Source of the DNA: a virus
IMG/VR virus record: IMGVR_UViG_3300027816_000074
Coordinates: 44,620 to 108,619 of that record
DNA length: 64,000 bases
Strand: one strand, 5' to 3'
Position 1 is the stretch's first letter. Every line of letters begins with the position of its first letter. The notes under the pieces were generated by a model that did not search any database, was not told the DNA's origin, and saw only the letters and a list, made by a program, of their open reading frames with translations. This document shows, piece by piece, positions 16,205 to 24,527 of the stretch. A program made the position numbers and the translations under genes.

Positions 16205-17383
16205 TTAATTGGCAAATTGGTTACTGAACATATCGTTTTTTACACCACATGTTTTGGCACAGATTTGTAATTTCCCGTCAGCACAACTAGATTTGGTCCA
16301 ACTATTAGGAACAATATCTTGAAAATATAATCCATTTACGATTGATTCTAAACTGTGATTTTTGGCATTTAAATTTTCTTTTCCTACTTTATTAATTGCT
16401 TGCCAAATTTGGCCGCCTTCTGGTAACCAATACCAAACATACATTTGTCCGGCGGTCCAACAACAAGGTTGAACAATACCTTCAGCTGAAACATAAAGAC
16501 TTTTTTCTTCTGCTACTTTACATTTTATTGGAACTTCGTCCCAATACTTCTCCATTGGTTTTTTCTTAGAGGGATCAATATGAAATTTTTGTTTACTTTG
16601 CACAATGAATGCTTCTTCTGCTTTACTTGGAACAAAAGAAATAGTATCTTCTAGTTTTTTATCAATTTTACTTAATTCTGCTAATGCTGTATTTTTATAC
16701 TTGTCATCAGTAGGAGGTTTTAAAAGAGTAGTTGCTTGTCCTTTACGATTGGCCGCTTGATGAGTGTCTTTTGTTGCGCCCGAGGCATTGCTGAAAAATC
16801 TTGCTGATTTTTTAAATTGAAACTTTTCAAACCCCATTTTCCCACTTAATGCTCTGGCCTCGTCGACCTGATGTTCGTTGTGTTCAAATACAATATAATC
16901 CCATCTTGCCCTGCCGCCAGCATTTATAAAAGCCTGAGCATTTTCCATAATTTTAGACCATATAGTATTTTGTCTGTACAGATGATTAGTATCTTCTAAT
17001 CCGTCTAAACTAAACACTACATTAGAATTTTTTCCCATAACTTGAGCAAGACGTGCCCACCAATCCGGTTTCTTCGCACTGCCGTTGGTGTGCATACTTA
17101 AATTCATTTTAGGATTAGATTGTCTAAAATATTCAAATATTTCTAAAGTATCTCTAGCAGCAATAGGATCTCCATAATTGCCACACATATATAGTCTGTC
17201 TAATTGCTGTATAAACTCAACTGTAAATATTCTTTTAACATCATCAAGATGTAATTCTGTGTTTGGTAACTGAGGATTGTCTTCGCCACCGTTAATGTTT
17301 CTAGCACACATTGGGCAGGCTGCGTTACAGCTATCTGTAACTTCTAAGTGTACAGTTCTAATGTCGTTATAGTGGTATATCAT
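16205..17383 (-). CDS. Radical SAM protein with C-terminal SPASM/twitch-like region
   Basis: About 392 residues from the ATG at 17383; an in-frame TTG at 17392 is an alternative. The catalytic motif is CNAACPMC, 19-26 residues from the start, after the strand VHLEVTD. The C-terminal part has IVQPCCWTAG and CADGKLQICAKTCG, giving the cysteine supply of an auxiliary cluster in the usual position after the barrel. It therefore differs from its two neighbours, whose extra cysteines come first. It overlaps the upstream gene by 17 nt. The substrate is not evident. Confidence 0.85.
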   Translation of the reverse strand: MIYHYNDIRTVHLEVTDSCNAACPMCARNINGGEDNPQLPNTELHLDDVKRIFTVEFIQQLDRLYMCGNYGDPIAARDTLEIFEYFRQSNPKMNLSMHTNGSAKKPDWWARLAQVMGKNSNVVFSLDGLEDTNHLYRQNTIWSKIMENAQAFINAGGRARWDYIVFEHNEHQVDEARALSGKMGFEKFQFKKSARFFSNASGATKDTHQAANRKGQATTLLKPPTDDKYKNTALAELSKIDKKLEDTISFVPSKAEEAFIVQSKQKFHIDPSKKKPMEKYWDEVPIKCKVAEEKSLYVSAEGIVQPCCWTAGQMYVWYWLPEGGQIWQAINKVGKENLNAKNHSLESIVNGLYFQDIVPNSWTKSSCADGKLQICAKTCGVKNDMFSNQFAN

Positions 17384-18641
17384 CTTGTTCAAATAGATAA
17401 CTAAATTGTTTTAAATAATCTTTATTTACTGCTTCTTGAAAATACAGAAATTCTTCTTTTAACTTATTATTTGCTCTTGTACTAAAATCGTGATTGTCTA
17501 ATAAATCAAAAACATTTTGAAAGTCTGATTTATAATCTAAATTACAATCGTTAATAACATTAATTAAAGATTGTTTTGACTTCATAATATATTTTTTTGG
17601 AAGAACATTAATAGACATTGATCGTGGCCAAGTGAGTATAATTGGTTTAATTACACATCTTTTATCTCCAAGTGTTTTTTTCCACCAATAAATTAAATTA
17701 TCTAAATATCTTACATTTAACCCGCTGACTACAGGTACTAAAGTAAGTTGGAAATTATCGTCTACATGTTTGACCGCTAAGTTAACATTTTTTTCAATAT
17801 TATTCCAATCTGAACTCGTTCTTAAATATTCATTCAATTCGCCATACGCATCAATACTTAAATTTAATTCTACACTTTTAAAACTTTTAAGAAGATTTAA
17901 TTGGTATTCGCTAAACTGAGACGTATTTGTATTACACCAGAATACAATGTTTGATGAGTAACCTTGCTCAACAAGAAAGGTTATAAAGTTCCAAAGAGGT
18001 TTAATAATAAAAGGTTCGCCGCCTGTAACATACAGATGCTCTAACTTATTTGCAATGTCTTTAAGCCCTTCCCAAAAAGTTTCACTTTTATCTAATTGTT
18101 CTTCTCCTGGATTATTAGACCACCATCGTTGATTTAACAACATTGTCTTTTTTTCTTCTCCCATTTTTTGCCCTATAGAAGTAATTAAAGAAGACCAATC
18201 TGTAGAACACATAATGCAAGCATAGTTACAAGTTTTAGCTACTTGCAAATTATAATAGCTGGGTACTAACTTTGTATCAAACTTTTCCCAATTAGAAAAA
18301 TCTTCAGGTAATGAAGTATCATAATTTTGTTGAAAGACATTCCACTCTTCTAATCGTTTAGAAACTAATCCTTGTTTTTCTTTGATCCAACAAGATTCAC
18401 ATTCTGAAAGTTTTTCTCCATTTATCATCCGTTTTCTAGATTCGTTGTAGTATGAATTATTAAAAATTTCTATAATCTTTGTAGACTTACCGTCAACTTT
18501 TTCTATGTCAGGATTATACTTTGCTTCGCAACAAAATTTTATTTGTCCTTTAGTTTCTGTACTAAAATGATTGAATAACAAAGGACACATTGTTGGATGT
18601 GTACCTGGAGAAAATCTATTTAAAAATTCTTCTCGATTCAT
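17367..18641 (-). CDS. Radical SAM protein with N-terminal twitch-like cysteine region
   Basis: 424 residues. The catalytic motif is CNYACIMC (C138, C142, C145), with VTGGEPFII following. The N-terminal 100 residues carry C19, C37-C38 in IKFCCEA and C81/C84 in CESC, the same order and spacing as the gene at 14778, so the two are distant paralogues. AAGGAAACACA precedes the ATG, and the start overlaps the previous stop (ATGA). The architecture suggests an auxiliary iron-sulphur cluster. Function unknown. Confidence 0.85.
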   Translation of the reverse strand: MNREEFLNRFSPGTHPTMCPLLFNHFSTETKGQIKFCCEAKYNPDIEKVDGKSTKIIEIFNNSYYNESRKRMINGEKLSECESCWIKEKQGLVSKRLEEWNVFQQNYDTSLPEDFSNWEKFDTKLVPSYYNLQVAKTCNYACIMCSTDWSSLITSIGQKMGEEKKTMLLNQRWWSNNPGEEQLDKSETFWEGLKDIANKLEHLYVTGGEPFIIKPLWNFITFLVEQGYSSNIVFWCNTNTSQFSEYQLNLLKSFKSVELNLSIDAYGELNEYLRTSSDWNNIEKNVNLAVKHVDDNFQLTLVPVVSGLNVRYLDNLIYWWKKTLGDKRCVIKPIILTWPRSMSINVLPKKYIMKSKQSLINVINDCNLDYKSDFQNVFDLLDNHDFSTRANNKLKEEFLYFQEAVNKDYLKQFSYLFEQDDIPL

Positions 18642-19009
18642 TGTGTTTCCTTATCCCAATACATTTTATTATTTTTTTGATAAAAGTAATCTTTTTGCAT
18701 TTCATATACATCATCGTAATCTACTCTATAATGAAATGCTTGACTTTTTAAGTATATTGCTATTCTAACATATGCAGCAGGTTTCGACTCTGGTCTAGGT
18801 CCCGAAGTTTTATATTGGATGTGCCAAACTGCATTATCAGTTTGTATTTGACATCCACCTTTTTTATTCCAAAATCCTAATATTTTTTCAAAATCTTCCA
18901 CCTTTAACATGTAAGTGTTTACTGTGTTAGAGCTGACAAGAATACTTAAACTAACTTCGTTAGTTTCTTTAAACAAATAAATTTTTAATGGCTTGGTAAA
19001 TTCTAACAT
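18638..19009 (-). CDS. Hypothetical protein
   Basis: 123 residues, not recognised. A beta-rich N-terminal half (IYLFKETNEVSLSILVSS) and a segment CQIQTDNAVWHIQYKTSGP are followed by VRIAIYLKSQAFHYRVDYDD and a lysine/tyrosine-rich tail. No membrane segment or catalytic motif is seen. It is sandwiched between two small genes and the radical SAM genes, with TAATG and ATGA overlaps on both sides, so it is part of the same operon. Confidence 0.6.
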   Translation of the reverse strand: MLEFTKPLKIYLFKETNEVSLSILVSSNTVNTYMLKVEDFEKILGFWNKKGGCQIQTDNAVWHIQYKTSGPRPESKPAAYVRIAIYLKSQAFHYRVDYDDVYEMQKDYFYQKNNKMYWDKETQ

Positions 19010-19233
19010 TAATTATCCAAAACTAATTTAACATCTTTTCCTGGACCAACATGACTTGGTAATCCACCATACTCGTTGATATACCATTCAATTACAGCCT
19101 TATACCAATTTTGGCTATCGTGATGAGCCTGCTGGTTAAATTTAAAAATATTATTGTTGGTAGCTTCTATAGCTACTAGAGCTCTTGCAGATTCTTTTTG
19201 AAGAGTTCTTAAATCAAAATCATTTATATCCAA
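19009..19233 (-). CDS. Small hypothetical protein (TTG start)
   Basis: 74 residues, not recognised. It contains the helix LQKESARALVAIEATNNNIF followed by AHHDSQNWYKAVIEWYINEY. The only possible start is the TTG at 19233, which lies inside the end of the methyltransferase-like gene; AGGAGA is about 12 nt upstream, so the start is uncertain. The stop overlaps the next start as TAATG. Small acidic partner proteins of this size can be chaperones or substrates of modifying enzymes, but nothing in the sequence shows this. Confidence 0.45.
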   Translation of the reverse strand: MDINDFDLRTLQKESARALVAIEATNNNIFKFNQQAHHDSQNWYKAVIEWYINEYGGLPSHVGPGKDVKLVLDN

Positions 19234-20329
19234 TTCTCAAAAATCTCCTATATTTTGGTAATTCTAATTCACCTTCGTACAGACAATCTCTCATCGGAGT
19301 TTTGTCTGTAAAGTCAATCAAAGAACTAGAACAGTTTACGTGATCTTCAATGTCAAAATAATCGTTAGTTTGCAAAATCACTAGTGTCCCATCTGGTATA
19401 CTTTCGTACCATTGATTAAAATTTCCTATATGTTCACAACTAGTATTAATTATCGTATTAGGAATATCTACTAAAGTTACTGTTGTTCCGTCTGGCTTAA
19501 AAACATCGTAAGTTGTCTTATTATAATTTAAGCTTAAAATGTCAGCAATTCCAGCTTTAAATTTCCACGAATCCATTTCCCACGGTTTATTAAATCTTTC
19601 TGCTATTTTAACACAACTAGGATCAATATCAAAACTTCTAACTTTGTTAATTTTTAAATTGCTTTCGAACATCATTACAGCAAGAGTACCGTACCAGCCT
19701 GCACATAAAAATACCGTTCCTAAATCTAAATCAAGTTTCTTTAGCTCATGTATTAACCACATTTTGCTAGCTAGTTGTCCTCGAGAAAAACAATCGTCAT
19801 CATAATTTACTTGTTCAATATAAAAACTTTTAAATGCTGAAACAAACTGTGTTTCTAATTCGTTAGATAAAATCTTCCAAAGACTCCAAACGTTGTCTTC
19901 TAGTACTAATTTTCTTAATTCTTCATTATTACAAATCCTAAAAATACTATATAAATTTTCTTCAACAACTGCCTTTCTTAATTCTTCATTTTCTACTAAT
20001 CTAAAAATACTGTGTAAATTTTTTTCAGTTACAGCTTTTCTTAATTCTTCAATTCCATCGTTTTCTAAATTAGGAATAACTCTAAAAATACTATACATAT
20101 TTTCTTCAATGACTGCTTTTCTTATATCCTCAGTATATTCATTCTCATCAAAAAGTCTAAAAATACTGTGTAGATTTTTCTCCATTACAGCTTTTCTTAA
20201 TTCTTCATTATCTAATAATCTAAAAATACTAGAAAAGTCTTTATCAGTATAAGACCTGCGTAAATCAGATATTCGTTCATTAGTATTGAATAACAGTTCA
20301 AATCTATCCAACAAATCTTTAATTTCCAT
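19220..20329 (-). CDS. Methyltransferase-like protein with N-terminal SIFR repeat array
   Basis: About 369 residues from the ATG at 20329 (a TTG three bases earlier is possible). Residues about 22-156 hold six imperfect repeats of the form EELRKAVxEENLYSIFR, separated by linkers of variable length. The C-terminal domain has TVFLCAGWYGTLAVMMF (SAM-binding motif I position) and VRSFDIDPSCVKIAE with acidic D234/D236, then TLVDIPNTII, as in class I methyltransferases. The start overlaps the upstream gene by 11 nt. The repeats may form a helical scaffold that positions a partner. The acceptor is unknown. Confidence 0.65.
   Translation of the reverse strand: MEIKDLLDRFELLFNTNERISDLRRSYTDKDFSSIFRLLDNEELRKAVMEKNLHSIFRLFDENEYTEDIRKAVIEENMYSIFRVIPNLENDGIEELRKAVTEKNLHSIFRLVENEELRKAVVEENLYSIFRICNNEELRKLVLEDNVWSLWKILSNELETQFVSAFKSFYIEQVNYDDDCFSRGQLASKMWLIHELKKLDLDLGTVFLCAGWYGTLAVMMFESNLKINKVRSFDIDPSCVKIAERFNKPWEMDSWKFKAGIADILSLNYNKTTYDVFKPDGTTVTLVDIPNTIINTSCEHIGNFNQWYESIPDGTLVILQTNDYFDIEDHVNCSSSLIDFTDKTPMRDCLYEGELELPKYRRFLRIGYK
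19862..20266 (-). repeat. Coding tandem repeats, six units of about 60-81 bp
   Basis: On the plus strand the core is CTAAAAATACT, preceded by TTAATTCTTCATT-like sequence and followed by TTTTCTTC..AC.GC.TTTCTT, repeated with degeneracy. The units encode the SIFR repeats of the methyltransferase-like protein. Linker lengths differ by whole codons, so the frame is kept throughout. Confidence 0.85.
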
Positions 20330-20999
20330 CAAATTTTTCCTTTAACCATATAAAGTCGTTTATTTTTTTTAAGGCATCAACGTTGCCTTTGTTTTCAGTT
20401 CCGTAGTTAGTACCCTCATGCGCACCGCGAATTGCATATTCTCCATAAGGCTTATCAGATCCTACTGATCTCCAAACATTTAATCTTTCCTCAGTCTCAT
20501 TAGATTTTTGCCTATCAATTACTTTACTACTTAATTTTACACACTCTCTAAATGCACTTTTCCATGTATTAAACGGATCAGTATTAAAAACAGTAATATT
20601 ACTAACCTGGGAAACTGGAACAAAATGTCTACTAATACTAGTTGTCATATCAGGTTTAGAAACATCCATATTTAAAGTTAGTTTTCTTGGGAGAAGTTTG
20701 ATTCCTCCGTATCCGTACACTAGTCCGTTAACTGGATTTAGACTTCTCCAGACGTGAACATGTTCTAGATACTGATTAGAAACATTATAATCAAAATTAA
20801 AATCTTCTAACACTTTTGCATCACCATCAACAACCCAAAACATCTTAGTTAAACATTTCTGTGCTGCGGCAATGTGTGCTTGATGTATTCCTTTAACTCC
20901 GTGTACACGTTTTGTCATTGGAAAGTTGTTTAGTAAATTTTTGTAATTTTCCTCAGCATTAGGTTCTTGGTAGCTGATAAACACAATGTCATACATCAT
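20319..20999 (-). CDS. Glycosyltransferase-like protein (paralogue of the gene at 20996-21925)
   Basis: 226 residues. It starts MMYDIVFISYQEPNAEENY and carries MFWVVDGDAKVLEDF, a DxD-like acidic motif after a hydrophobic strand, as in GT-A glycosyltransferases. NPVNGLVYGYGGIKLLPRKL and FNTWKSAFRECVKLSSKV are nearly matched in the next gene. It ends VGSDKPYGEYAIRGAHEGTN. The sugar donor and acceptor cannot be inferred. The ATG overlaps the preceding stop (ATGA). The two genes derive from a duplication and may transfer successive residues. Confidence 0.6.
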   Translation of the reverse strand: MMYDIVFISYQEPNAEENYKNLLNNFPMTKRVHGVKGIHQAHIAAAQKCLTKMFWVVDGDAKVLEDFNFDYNVSNQYLEHVHVWRSLNPVNGLVYGYGGIKLLPRKLTLNMDVSKPDMTTSISRHFVPVSQVSNITVFNTDPFNTWKSAFRECVKLSSKVIDRQKSNETEERLNVWRSVGSDKPYGEYAIRGAHEGTNYGTENKGNVDALKKINDFIWLKEKFDGN

Positions 21000-21925
21000 C
21001 GTTTAACAACTCTAGCACCAGTAGTTACTCTAGAAGGGTTAGTAAACACTTCTTTAAAAAATTTACTCTGTATTGGATCAAGCGGACTACTCACAGGAAT
21101 ATCTAATTCGCTTTTAAGTTTTTCTCCTAAAATTTCTACTTCATCTTTCATACGATCTTCAGTCAGTGTTGCATTTTGATCTTCCCAAAATTGATTTAAC
21201 CATTTAAAATCTCTAACATTTACATAATCCCAATCAGTACAATTTGTCATATAACATCCTTGTCTTGCCCCGAACATTGCCCAGTAACCGTTTTCTACAT
21301 CTGATCCAACATTTAACCAGGCTAACAATCTATGATAATTCTTTTTATGTACACTGTGAATAAATTTTTTAGTATTTTCTAGTTTAACTCCTTGTGTCAA
21401 ACTCATTTTGACACCTTCACGGAATCCGGCCCGCCATGCTTGCCAAGGTGTAGCATTATTATACACCCAACTCATGCATTCGTCTAATGTTATGTAATTA
21501 ATATCCCAACAAAAATCAACTTGGCTTTGAGGATTATTAGCGTCAGCGTTTTCATGAGTTTTCATGTTCAACACGAACTCTCTGGGCCAACTTTTGATCC
21601 CACCGTTTCCATACATTAATCCGTTTACTACATTTAATGCACACCAAGACACTACACTTCGATTATATAACTCTTCTGAATCAATTTCAATTGTTTGTTC
21701 AAAAAATTTAGGATTTACTATGTTATCTCCATCAATTATAACGATTCTTTCGGTGTCTGCTAATTTTGCACAGGCCTTGTGCGCTGAATCAGATCCTTCA
21801 ACACCGTGTACACGCTTTGCCCACGGGCATTTAGTTAGCAAATCTGCATAATTTTTTTCAGCGTTTGGCTCGTCATAGCTCAAATATATCACATCGCAAT
21901 CAATAATGTTAAAAGTTTTAGTCAT
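20996..21925 (-). CDS. Glycosyltransferase-like protein
   Basis: 309 residues. Shared with the neighbour: VIYLSYDEPNAEKNYADLL, then RIVIIDGDNIVNPKFF (DGD motif), NVVNGLMYGNGGIKSWPRE, AWRAGFREGVKMSL and LNVGSDVENGYWAMFGARQG. This copy has an extra C-terminal tail of about 70 residues (after WLNQFWEDQN) that is charged and probably flexible. The layout fits a GT-A-like nucleotidyl-sugar fold of the type seen in marine phage genomes. Sugar specificity is unknown. Coupled to both neighbours through 4-nt overlaps. Confidence 0.6.
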   Translation of the reverse strand: MTKTFNIIDCDVIYLSYDEPNAEKNYADLLTKCPWAKRVHGVEGSDSAHKACAKLADTERIVIIDGDNIVNPKFFEQTIEIDSEELYNRSVVSWCALNVVNGLMYGNGGIKSWPREFVLNMKTHENADANNPQSQVDFCWDINYITLDECMSWVYNNATPWQAWRAGFREGVKMSLTQGVKLENTKKFIHSVHKKNYHRLLAWLNVGSDVENGYWAMFGARQGCYMTNCTDWDYVNVRDFKWLNQFWEDQNATLTEDRMKDEVEILGEKLKSELDIPVSSPLDPIQSKFFKEVFTNPSRVTTGARVVKR

Positions 21926-22473
21926 AATAATCCATATGTTTTAAAATACTGTTCTGTTACCATTGAAAACTTTGTTAAATCGTTTTCGTTTTCGTAAGCA
22001 TACGGAACTTCGATAAAGTCATTTTCAACTAAATCATATAATTGAAATCTTATTGTTCTAATTAAAAAGTGTATGTCTTGTTTTTTACAAATATAGAAAT
22101 TTATATTCCTATTTTGATCTCTTAATATTCTTTTTTTAACTGTAGGCGAAAGTCTAAATCTCCAACAATTGGACATTCTTTGAATCAAGCACTCTTCACG
22201 TGAATCAATCATTGGTCTAATAATGTGAATATAACTGTGTACTGTAGGAGGTATAGATTTTTCAACTTCTTTAATTTCATAACTACCGTCATCGGCAAAA
22301 GTTATCATACAATTACCAATTTGAAATCCACTACTTGAAAATTTTTGCTGTTCGTCAAAGTCTAAAGCTATAAATTTTTTAGATTCTTCTAATTCAGGAC
22401 TTATAGATTCTATAACTCCGCTATCATTAAAATATAAAAATATGTCTGTTGGATTATATTTTTTCTTCGGCAT
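21922..22473 (-). CDS. Hypothetical protein
   Basis: 183 residues, not recognised. A lysine-rich start (MPKKKYNPTDIFLYF) is followed by an acidic, beta-rich half (MITFADDGSYEIKEVEKS) and a basic half (NCWRFRLSPTVKKRILRDQN). No membrane segment or catalytic signature is visible. The gene overlaps the upstream glycosyltransferase-like gene by 20 nt and is in the same operon. Confidence 0.6.
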   Translation of the reverse strand: MPKKKYNPTDIFLYFNDSGVIESISPELEESKKFIALDFDEQQKFSSSGFQIGNCMITFADDGSYEIKEVEKSIPPTVHSYIHIIRPMIDSREECLIQRMSNCWRFRLSPTVKKRILRDQNRNINFYICKKQDIHFLIRTIRFQLYDLVENDFIEVPYAYENENDLTKFSMVTEQYFKTYGLL

Positions 22474-23308
22474 TTTTCTTTAATTTATTTTCAAGTTTTT
22501 GAATAATCTCATGTGTTAAAAACTCATCTTCTACATAATGGAATACACCGTTTTGCAAAATATTTCCTATTTTTAATTCGCATTGATCAGTAAACACACT
22601 ACTTACAGTATCATACCAAGAAAAGGGCAACAATGACCAATCTTGTAATGCTGGTTTCATATGTGTAAAGGTTGGGATTGACAGAGTTTTTAGTGTACAT
22701 TGTTCCTCAACATCTAAAATTTTTAAAATCAATGCCGACGAAACATCCATACTAGCCCAAGTTTGTTGAGTGCTAGGACAAAATTTTTGATAAAAGGTCT
22801 GATAATTTTTTGTTAAAATTTCTAACCATTTATAAAATTCAAAAGAACTTTCATTTTTTTTGAAATAATGTAATCCAAAATATGTATTTGGTAATTTATT
22901 TTCTTCAAAAGATTGTCTATAATAATTAGAAGTAATTTTATTACCTCGATAATTAAACACGTTGCTAGATAACACTACATCTTTATTTTTTAAAACATTC
23001 CACCAATGATCATTAGAATTCAACAATAGCATATCGCTGTCATAAACTAAATTTTCTTTAAACGGTGTTACATAAATTATTTTCCATCTATTTTCAATTT
23101 TCCAAACACTGTCTTTAGCTTCATCATTCCACGGAATTTCGACTATATAATCAAATACTTTTTTATAGTGCTCGGGTACTTTGTCATTAGTAATAACACA
23201 AACTTGATTTATTTTATTATGTAATTTTATACTTAATGCAAGTGCGTATGCCTGTCTAAGATAGTTTACATCAGAATTTTGAGCAAAAATAACATGACCT
23301 TTAGACAT
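22454..23308 (-). CDS. Glycosyltransferase-like protein, GT8-type DxD motif
   Basis: 284 residues. The N-terminal VIFAQNSDVNYLRQAYALAL and SIKLHNKINQVCVITND look like the nucleotide-sugar binding strand of GT-A enzymes, and NLVYDSDMLLLNSNDHWW provides the DxD metal-binding motif (YDSD). Later parts (NTYFGLHYFKKNESSFEFYK and LSIPTFTHMKP) fit the acceptor side. A paralogue lies immediately upstream. It overlaps both neighbours by 8-20 nt. The sugar is unknown. Confidence 0.68.
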   Translation of the reverse strand: MSKGHVIFAQNSDVNYLRQAYALALSIKLHNKINQVCVITNDKVPEHYKKVFDYIVEIPWNDEAKDSVWKIENRWKIIYVTPFKENLVYDSDMLLLNSNDHWWNVLKNKDVVLSSNVFNYRGNKITSNYYRQSFEENKLPNTYFGLHYFKKNESSFEFYKWLEILTKNYQTFYQKFCPSTQQTWASMDVSSALILKILDVEEQCTLKTLSIPTFTHMKPALQDWSLLPFSWYDTVSSVFTDQCELKIGNILQNGVFHYVEDEFLTHEIIQKLENKLKKNAEEKI

Positions 23309-24134
23309 ATAATTCCTTATTGTCCATTAATCGTAGTAAACTAAGTTTATTCATAACATGCACATCCATACCTTCAGTCTTGGACACAATGTATTCATTA
23401 GCAGACGAGGGATGTTCTAATAAAAATGTCATTTTATTATCTTCAAATGATAAGATATGATCTTTATCTAATACATATGCTATTTTGGCTGGAAATATTT
23501 CTATAAAATTTTCTTTAGAAAACCCATTAAACATATGTATCGCAATACTATACGCGATGTCATTTCGATAATTTGAACTTAATGTTTGATACATCATCAC
23601 ATAATAGCTCCAATTATCTTTAATATATTCAACTAAATTAAAAAATAATTGATTCTTTTCAGTTTTTCTAAAATAAAAAACAGTGGCCCAATAAAAATCA
23701 ATGCTATATTCACTAATGTGATTAAATTCTTTGATATTTCTCCAACTAGCTAGATCAAAACTATCTTTAAAAATTAAAAAATCGCTAGTCTTACCCCAGC
23801 AACAATTTAAAAAATCAGAGTTAATTATATAATCGCAGTCAATTACTAAAGTTTCATCGTAAGGACTTAGGTCATAACAGGTGTGTCTAGAAAGATTATT
23901 CCACTCATCGACAAAGTTTTTTAAAGACCCGTCATGAAATAATCTTTTTTGACCCAATTCTTTCGCTAAAAGAATAACATTGTCAAATAAATTTTCTTTA
24001 TCAACTTGTACATCAGTAACTAATGTAACAGGTACCTTTAAAAATTGTGCGACTCTACTAGCAGCCAGCTTGGCTAATTTAACATAATCAATAGTTTCGT
24101 TATTGAAGGCAAAGATTAAGACACCCTTAGTCAT
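23301..24134 (-). CDS. Glycosyltransferase-like protein
   Basis: 277 residues, related in layout to the next gene: VLIFAFNNETIDYVKLAKLA, then PVTLVTDVQVD, and ETLVIDCDYIINSDF with DCD as the DxD motif. HISEYSIDFYWATVFYFRK corresponds to the HYFKK region of the neighbour. The protein lacks a signal peptide and membrane helix and is probably cytosolic. The ATG overlaps the stop of the upstream gene (ATGA). Confidence 0.62.
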   Translation of the reverse strand: MTKGVLIFAFNNETIDYVKLAKLAASRVAQFLKVPVTLVTDVQVDKENLFDNVILLAKELGQKRLFHDGSLKNFVDEWNNLSRHTCYDLSPYDETLVIDCDYIINSDFLNCCWGKTSDFLIFKDSFDLASWRNIKEFNHISEYSIDFYWATVFYFRKTEKNQLFFNLVEYIKDNWSYYVMMYQTLSSNYRNDIAYSIAIHMFNGFSKENFIEIFPAKIAYVLDKDHILSFEDNKMTFLLEHPSSANEYIVSKTEGMDVHVMNKLSLLRLMDNKELYV

Positions 24135-24481
24135 AATTGAACTAAACTCTCAACCTTTCTAGAAAGTTTTAATTGTTGATATTTGGTTTGATAACTGTTA
24201 ACTGCCATAAAGTACTGATTTAGAATATCTTCTAAAAACACATTAAGATTTTTGATCTTGATGGGAAGGTCGTTATCATCTATAAGCACCACATCTGTAT
24301 CTTGTTTCAAGTCTATAAGAGTTTTTACAAAAGTTATTAGATCTTTTGATACTTGGAACGTGTGCCCTTGGAAAAAATAAACTAGATTTTGTTTGAATTC
24401 TTGCTTTAAAATTGACTTTTGATTAGCTAAAGTTGTCATATAATTGGCAACTTCATACGCTTTTTGAACTTTGTCGTCCAT
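24131..24481 (-). CDS. Conserved protein of T4-like marine phages
   Basis: About 116 residues from the ATG at 24481, chosen because GGAG sits 5 nt upstream; a longer frame reaches 24517. It contains VQKAYEVANYMTTLANQKS, ITFVKTLIDLKQDTDVVLID, and FLEDILNQYFMAVNSYQTKY. I recognise this pattern as a conserved small protein of T4-like cyanophages whose function is not known to me. It stands first in the leftward island block, just after a hairpin terminator that separates it from the virion genes. Confidence 0.7.
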   Translation of the reverse strand: MDDKVQKAYEVANYMTTLANQKSILKQEFKQNLVYFFQGHTFQVSKDLITFVKTLIDLKQDTDVVLIDDNDLPIKIKNLNVFLEDILNQYFMAVNSYQTKYQQLKLSRKVESLVQL

Positions 24482-24496
24482 TTTTACTCCAAAAAA

Positions 24497-24527
24497 ATAA
24501 CTATACTGCCTAAGCAAGTATAGTTAT
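24497..24527. terminator. Bidirectional intrinsic terminator
   Basis: An 11-bp stem (ATAACTATACT 24497-24507, AGTATAGTTAT 24517-24527) with a 9-nt loop. A T-run follows on the plus strand (24529-24536), and seven A's at 24491-24497 supply a U-run on the minus strand. In the leftward direction it lies between the structural gene ending at 24559 and the gene starting at 24481. Confidence 0.7.

Noticed and set aside
14778-19233. RiPP biosynthetic cluster with the 74-residue protein as precursor
   Set aside because: No leader/core pattern, protease, transporter or precursor-recognition domain is visible; proximity alone is not enough.
19862-20266. CRISPR-like regularly spaced repeats
   Set aside because: Units are degenerate, spacing is irregular in whole codons, and they encode a continuous repeat protein; no cas genes are present.
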